Shown here: in pieces, positions 59,736 to 64,000 of the stretch | How positions within the stretch are numbered: position 1 is the first letter of the stretch | Layout of the letters: every line of letters begins with the position of its first letter | Assembly: GCA_015060925.1 (NCBI GenBank) | Contig: SUXM01000006.1 | Coordinates: 1-64,000 of the forward strand | From: Parabacteroides distasonis | GTDB lineage: Bacteria; Bacteroidota; Bacteroidia; Bacteroidales; Tannerellaceae | Direction of reading: 5' to 3' | DNA: 64,000 nucleotides | Made by a program: the position numbers and the translations under genes | Notes under the pieces: generated by a model | Databases searched by the model: none | What the model saw: only the letters and a program-made list of their open reading frames with translations | What the model was told of the DNA's origin: nothing

Positions 59736-60620
59736 ATGAATAGAGTCTTTACATATCTTTGTTCCGTATTGATGTTGTTGGCATTGGTTTCTTGCGGACA
59801 AAAATCGGAGAAGCTGTTGTTGGCAGGTTCAGGATGGAACAAGATTGTAATTATTGATAAAGAGACAAAGCAGATAGAGTGGGAACATCCTTTAGAAAAA
59901 GGATGGGAATGTAATTCTGCCTTTGTTACTCCAGAAGGTAATATTCTTTTCTCTTATAAGAGAGGAGCAAAGTTGATTACACGTGATCATCAGGAAATTT
60001 GGAAAATAGAGGTTCCGGATACATGTGAGATGCAAACAGCGCGAATATTGCCTGATGGTAATTTCTTGTTGGGTTGCGCCGGTCATCCTGCTGTAATTAT
60101 GGAAGTCAATCCGAAAGGAGAGTTGCTTTCACGTACAGAATATGAAACAGGAATCAAGGGTGTGCATGGCCAGTTCCGTCAGATTAACAAGAATGCACGT
60201 GGAAATTACCTATTGCCTTTGATGGCAGGAAATGATGTCCGTGAAGTAACTCCGGCAGGAGAATTGGTACGGAAGACTCCGGTAAAAGGTAATCCATTTG
60301 CAGTTCAGCTTGCAAATAACGGTAATTACTGGGTGGCTTGCGGTGATAAGCACAATTTGATGGAGGTCGATCTTGACAAGGGAGAAGCAGTTCGCTGCTT
60401 TGGTGAAAATGATATCGAAGGTGTTCGTCTGTTCTTTGTAGCAGGTTTATATCCTTCAGAAAAAGGACTTTACGTTTGTAACTGGCAAGGACATGATAAA
60501 AATGCTGTAGAAGCAAATAGTCCTCAAGTGTTCGAAATGAATGACAAAGGTGAAGTAATCTGGAGTTTGAACGACAATGAAAAATTCGGTATGATCTCTA
60601 CCATTTGCTCAATAAGATAA
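59736..60620 (+). CDS. Beta-propeller lipoprotein
   Basis: 294 aa. Lipobox LVSCGQ, then about six repeated blades (NKIVIIDKETKQIEWEHPL, EGNILFSYKRGAKLITRDHQEIWKI, DGNFLLGCAGHPAVIMEVN, NYWVACGDKHNLMEVDLDKG). The pattern is that of PQQ- or NHL-like six-bladed propellers of Bacteroidota. No catalytic motif is visible, so it may be a binding or scaffolding protein for the exported redox proteins. Last gene of the locus; the terminator is at 60641-60677. Confidence 0.7.
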   Translation: MNRVFTYLCSVLMLLALVSCGQKSEKLLLAGSGWNKIVIIDKETKQIEWEHPLEKGWECNSAFVTPEGNILFSYKRGAKLITRDHQEIWKIEVPDTCEMQTARILPDGNFLLGCAGHPAVIMEVNPKGELLSRTEYETGIKGVHGQFRQINKNARGNYLLPLMAGNDVREVTPAGELVRKTPVKGNPFAVQLANNGNYWVACGDKHNLMEVDLDKGEAVRCFGENDIEGVRLFFVAGLYPSEKGLYVCNWQGHDKNAVEANSPQVFEMNDKGEVIWSLNDNEKFGMISTICSIR

Positions 60621-60640
60621 TATTCTGTTTGAATAAATTG

Positions 60641-60677
60641 GAACGGCTATCCTCTGAGAAAGAGGGTAGCCGTTTTT
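60641..60677. terminator. Bidirectional terminator
   Basis: GGCTATCCTCT, loop GAGAA, AGAGGGTAGCC, then TTTTT. It separates the propeller lipoprotein from nrdG, which ends at 60684 on the other strand. Confidence 0.85.
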
Positions 60678-60683
60678 ATGATA

Positions 60684-61196
60684 TTACAATAAACTAAATT
60701 TCATAAGACTCAATGTCCCAGATAATGATTTAGAAACATCTATAATCCGTTGATTACGACTACCACGGAAATGAAGAGATAAATCACGTTCAGCCTCTAT
60801 GTATTTTCCATCTACAATAACATCACATAATTCAACTAATCTTCTGCGAGTTGGATGTAAAAGTAAATCTTCAAATTGATAGCCAGTATAACACCATATT
60901 GTTTTATCAGTTTGTTTCTTAATCTTTTTAGCTAATTTGATAAATCCTTCAGGATGTAACATTGGGTCGCCTCCGGTAAAAGTTACATTCATATCTGCCT
61001 CAACTATGCAATGGAATAGCTCTTCTATAGAGATTGCTTTTCCTCCATGCTCATCCCATGATTGAGGATTATGGCATCCAATACAATGGTTTTCACACCC
61101 CGCACAATAGAGCGAGGTACGAAGTCCTATTCCATCGACGGATGTTCCGTATTTGATATCAAGTATACGTATGCTATTTGTGAATAATTCTATCAT
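60684..61196 (-). CDS. nrdG: Anaerobic ribonucleotide reductase activating enzyme
   Basis: 170 aa from the ATG at 61196 (MIELFTNS); an upstream in-frame Met at 61244 lies deep within nrdD and is less likely. Radical SAM protein that installs the glycyl radical on NrdD. The CxxxCxxC cluster is in CENHCIGCHNPQSW. GIGLRTSLYCAG and VTFTGGDPMLHPEGF, which binds SAM, are both present. It overlaps the end of nrdD by 23 bases, so translation is coupled. Confidence 0.92.
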   Translation of the reverse strand: MIELFTNSIRILDIKYGTSVDGIGLRTSLYCAGCENHCIGCHNPQSWDEHGGKAISIEELFHCIVEADMNVTFTGGDPMLHPEGFIKLAKKIKKQTDKTIWCYTGYQFEDLLLHPTRRRLVELCDVIVDGKYIEAERDLSLHFRGSRNQRIIDVSKSLSGTLSLMKFSLL

Positions 61197-63387
61197 TGAG
61201 TTCTGCCAATTTTGCATTGTTCCATCGTTCGGTAGTTCCGACAAGATATCCGGTAATACGTTGTAACTTATCTATATTATCACTTCCACATTGAGGACAG
61301 ATTTTTAGTTCTTGTTGTGCATCTTCATAACTGCAATTCATACAACGATTACGATTATGATTTACCGAACAATATCCAATATTATGTTTGTCCATTAAAT
61401 CGACAATATCCATAATGGCTTGTGGATTATGTGTTGCATCACCATCTATTTCAATGTAGAAAATATGTCCACCACGAGTTAGGTCGTGATATGGAGCTTC
61501 TATTTGAGCTTTGTGTTTGGGAGAGCATTTGTAATATACAGGTATGTGGTTGGAGTTTGTATAATATACCTTATCCGTTATACCTTTTATTTCTCCGAAT
61601 TTCTTACGATCTATACGAGTGAAGCGTCCTGATAATCCTTCGGCTGGAGTAGCCAATACACTAAAATTGTGTTGATAATGTTCTGAGAACTCATTTGCTC
61701 TATCACGCATATACGTTACAATACGTAGACCCAAGACTTGTGCTTCTTCGCTTTCACCATGATGTTTTCCAACTAACGCAATAAGACATTCTGCAAGTCC
61801 AATAAATCCTATACCAAGAGTACCTTGGTTAATGACTCGACTTACTGTATCATTTGGTTTTAAATTTTCACAGCCAGTCCATAATGAAGACATTAGTAAA
61901 GGAAACTGTTTTGTAAAAGCTGTCTTTTGAAATTCGTAACGGTCACATAGTTGTTTGGCTGTTATTTCTAAAAGTTCATCAAGTTTAGAAAAGAATGTTT
62001 CGATTCGTTGCGATTTGTCTTTGATAGGCATACATTCTATAGCGAGACGAACAATATTAATTGTAGAGAAAGAAAGGTTACCTCTTGCAATAGAGGTCTT
62101 TTCTCCAAAACAATTTTCAAAAACACGAGTTCGACAACCCATTGTTGCCACTTCGTATTGATAACGTTTGGGATCATCTTTATGCCACTTTTCATGAAGA
62201 TTGTAAGTTGCATCAAGATTTACAAAATTAGGAAAGAATCGGCGTGCAGCTACTTTACAAGCGAATTGATAGAGGTCATAATTTCTGTCTTCGGGTAAAT
62301 AACTGACTCCTCGTTTTTTCTTCCAGATTTGAATAGGGAAAATAGCTGTAGCTCCTTTACCTACACCTTCGTAAGTAGATTGTAATAACTCTCGGATAAT
62401 ACAACGACCTTCAGCTGATGTATCTGTTCCATAATTAATGGATGAGAAAACTACTTGATTACCTCCTCGGGAATGAATGGTATTCATATTATGTATAAAT
62501 GCTTCCATTGACTGATGTACTCGATTAATTGTACGATTGATCGCATGTTGTTTAAATCTTTCATTCCCTTGTAAAAAATCAAGATCTTGTACTAAATAAT
62601 CTTCTATTGGAGTATCGTATAAGTGTTTTAACTCTATACCGGTCAGTTTTTCAATGTTTTTAATCTCTTCTATATAACTTAAACGAACATAAGGTGCAAG
62701 ATAGAAATCGAAAGCAGGAATAGCTTGTCCACCATGCATTTCATTCTGAACAGTTTCCATAGAGATACAAGCCATGATGGAAGCTGTTTCAATTCGTTTA
62801 GTCGGTCGACTTTCACCGTGTCCGGCCTGAAAGCCGTTTTCAAGGATTTTATCTAATGGATGTTGAATACAGGTGAGTGATTTTGTTGGATAATAATCTT
62901 TATCGTGAATATGTAGATAATTGTTTTTGACAGCCCACAATGTTTCTTCCGAAAGTAAATAGTCGTCAACAAAAGGTTTTGTTGTTTCTGAAGCAAATTT
63001 CATCATCATACCAGCAGGAGTATCGGCATTCATATTGGCATTTTCCCGTGTGATATCATTTGATTTAGCCTCTACAATTTCAAGAAACATCTCACGTGTT
63101 TTAGCTTTACGAGCGATGCTACGTTTATCACGATAGGCAATGTAACTTTTAGCTACCTCTTTGCGTGGTGAAGCCATTAATTCAACTTCAACCATATCTT
63201 GAATCTCTTCGACAGAGGATTGCTCTTTTCCTTTAAATTCAATACGGTCAACAATTTTATAAATAAGGACATCGTCCTCTCCAATTTCTGTTGTTAACAT
63301 TGCTTTGCGAATTGCTGCAGCAATTTTTTCGCGGTTAAACCCCACGATACGGCCATCTCTTTTGATTACAGTTTGTATCATATGCAT
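61174..63387 (-). CDS. nrdD: Anaerobic (class III) ribonucleoside-triphosphate reductase
   Basis: 737 aa. Makes deoxyribonucleotides without oxygen, using a glycyl radical. The N-terminal ATP-cone (IKRDGRIVGFNREKIAAAIRKAM, in part) regulates activity. The C-terminal zinc site uses C682, C685, C697, C700, followed by the radical motif RITGYLVGT with Gly713. The start at 63387 gives MHMIQ; a second Met two codons later is equally possible. The first gene of nrdDG, preceded by a cobalamin riboswitch leader of about 280 bases. Confidence 0.95.
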   Translation of the reverse strand: MHMIQTVIKRDGRIVGFNREKIAAAIRKAMLTTEIGEDDVLIYKIVDRIEFKGKEQSSVEEIQDMVEVELMASPRKEVAKSYIAYRDKRSIARKAKTREMFLEIVEAKSNDITRENANMNADTPAGMMMKFASETTKPFVDDYLLSEETLWAVKNNYLHIHDKDYYPTKSLTCIQHPLDKILENGFQAGHGESRPTKRIETASIMACISMETVQNEMHGGQAIPAFDFYLAPYVRLSYIEEIKNIEKLTGIELKHLYDTPIEDYLVQDLDFLQGNERFKQHAINRTINRVHQSMEAFIHNMNTIHSRGGNQVVFSSINYGTDTSAEGRCIIRELLQSTYEGVGKGATAIFPIQIWKKKRGVSYLPEDRNYDLYQFACKVAARRFFPNFVNLDATYNLHEKWHKDDPKRYQYEVATMGCRTRVFENCFGEKTSIARGNLSFSTINIVRLAIECMPIKDKSQRIETFFSKLDELLEITAKQLCDRYEFQKTAFTKQFPLLMSSLWTGCENLKPNDTVSRVINQGTLGIGFIGLAECLIALVGKHHGESEEAQVLGLRIVTYMRDRANEFSEHYQHNFSVLATPAEGLSGRFTRIDRKKFGEIKGITDKVYYTNSNHIPVYYKCSPKHKAQIEAPYHDLTRGGHIFYIEIDGDATHNPQAIMDIVDLMDKHNIGYCSVNHNRNRCMNCSYEDAQQELKICPQCGSDNIDKLQRITGYLVGTTERWNNAKLAELNDRIIHK

Positions 63388-63496
63388 TAAATTATTTAAT
63401 TACAGCTTATGATACTTACGGGAAAATACAGATGAAATCTTATGTGAATAGACTTTATCTTTGACGCTCTATCTCCCGAAAGCATCTCGAATGAGA

Positions 63497-63672
63497 AAAA
63501 GGCAGGTCTTCTGACTTGTTTCCTTCGTGTGGCCTTCCCACCATAAAGGCAGTGACCATTAAGAATACACGAAGTTTTATGAAACTTACAGCTACGGGTA
63601 TAGTCTCGGATTTTCACCGAAGTTCCCTTTTCATTCGCAGCGATAGTTATCGCCTTGAACACCTTAACTCGG
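63497..63672 (-). ncRNA. Cobalamin (B12) riboswitch upstream of nrdD
   Basis: On the minus strand the leader contains, in order, AGGGAACTTCGGTGAAAATCC (about 63607-63627), ACCCGTAGCTGT, GGTCACTGCC, GGTGGGAAGGCC and AGTCAGAAGACCTGCC (63500-63515). These are the conserved core words of the cobalamin aptamer. A promoter box lies just upstream at 63676-63683. The arrangement predicts that B12 lowers expression of the downstream reductase genes. Confidence 0.88.
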
Positions 63673-63675
63673 CGA

Positions 63676-63683
63676 CAAAGTTA
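63676..63683 (-). promoter_or_regulatory. -7 promoter box of the nrdDG transcript
   Basis: TAACTTTG on the minus strand fits TAnnTTTG, placing the transcript start a few bases before the riboswitch. Confidence 0.55.
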
Positions 63684-63744
63684 AAGATTATATTTATATT
63701 GTATTTCTTATTTTGAAGCTTTTTTATATTTAATGTTTTTACTT

Positions 63745-63752
63745 TATATTTG
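63745..63752 (+). promoter_or_regulatory. -7 promoter box of the lipoprotein gene at the window end
   Basis: TATATTTG, 41 bases before the ATG at 63793. Diverges from nrdDG. Confidence 0.45.
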
Positions 63753-63792
63753 TCGTTGTAAAGCAGTTAATTATTAACTATATATAGATATC

Positions 63793-64000
63793 ATGAAAAA
63801 GAATGTAATATGGGCTGGATTGCTCATGTTTGTTATGGGAATGGCAAGTTCTTGCTCTCAAAAGCAAGAGTGTAATCACTGGGATATGAAAGGTGTTGTG
63901 CTGACGGTTAATGACCTTCAGACAGTAGATTGGGCGAATGTAGCCGCAGAAAACGGTATCAATACAATCGGTACTCATATTCGTCCGAATGAAGTCATGG
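63793..64000 (+). CDS. Lipoprotein, N-terminal part only (cut by window end)
   Basis: 69 residues are visible. Lipobox MASSCSQ after the signal MKKNVIWAGLLMFVMG. The mature part (WDMKGVVLTVNDLQTVDWANVAAENGINTIGTHIRPNEV, in part) reads like the first strand and helix of a TIM-barrel, such as a secreted xylose-isomerase-like or glycosidase-like protein. Function cannot be set from this fragment. Confidence 0.6.
   Translation, partial: MKKNVIWAGLLMFVMGMASSCSQKQECNHWDMKGVVLTVNDLQTVDWANVAAENGINTIGTHIRPNEVM

Noticed and set aside
63396-63662. Open frame of 88 codons on the minus strand upstream of nrdD
   Set aside because: It lies inside the cobalamin riboswitch; the conserved bases are RNA core words, not codons.

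Overview
The window looks like a chromosomal segment of an anaerobic gut-type member of the Bacteroidales (Bacteroidota). Supporting signs are the many TAnnTTTG -7 promoter boxes, DUF5053 and DUF2147 genes, lipoproteins with lipobox signals, a C10 protease with a Por-type tail, and anaerobic enzymes (GlpABC, NrdDG, Fe-S serine deaminase). Genus cannot be fixed from the sequence alone. No rRNA, tRNA, CRISPR array or complete insertion sequence was seen.

Layout. (1) 1-4690: four copies of one Rpn (PD-(D/E)XK nuclease) cassette, two intact and two internally deleted. One deleted copy keeps a promoter and only the C-terminal part of the protein. Small genes and a crcB scrap lie between them. (2) 4702-16708: secreted hydrolases (GH2 beta-mannosidase, 5'-nucleotidase family, C10 protease, GH106-like enzyme, and two tandem GH37/trehalase-like lipoproteins on the minus strand). 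(3) 16838-18390: tRNA-dihydrouridine synthase and an HU-like protein. (4) 18542-26330: an AT-rich accessory island with a toxin-antitoxin remnant, a HaeIII-like restriction-modification system with two cytosine methyltransferases and an unknown small gene, orphan XRE regulators, and a TPP riboswitch with no thiamine gene behind it. (5) 26433-36923: an operon for glycerol phosphates (GlpA, GlpB, GlpC, sn-glycerol-1-phosphate dehydrogenase, two OPA-family transporters, a HAD phosphatase) followed by L-serine ammonia-lyase. (6) 37005-45400, minus strand: four large secreted proteins, two paired lipoproteins with a Cys cluster and two GLUG-repeat proteins; one GLUG protein carries an inserted hydrophobic helical domain.

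(7) 45629-60620: an IclR regulator followed by a long same-strand locus. It encodes a c-type cytochrome/beta-propeller protein, a Rid-like protein, a Cys/His-repeat cupin lipoprotein, a giant NPCBM/propeller/cytochrome/formylglycine-enzyme-like fusion, a fused cytochrome c assembly protein (CcsBA), a VOC protein, DhaK, DhaL, an LsrF-like enzyme and a propeller lipoprotein. The cytochromes and their assembly factor sit together, and the DhaK/DhaL/LsrF trio converges on dihydroxyacetone phosphate, the same node as region 5. The physiological substrate is unknown. An AI-2-like or other short hydroxyketone is a testable guess. (8) 60684-63683, minus strand: class III ribonucleotide reductase NrdD-NrdG behind a cobalamin riboswitch, then the start of a divergent lipoprotein gene cut by the window edge.
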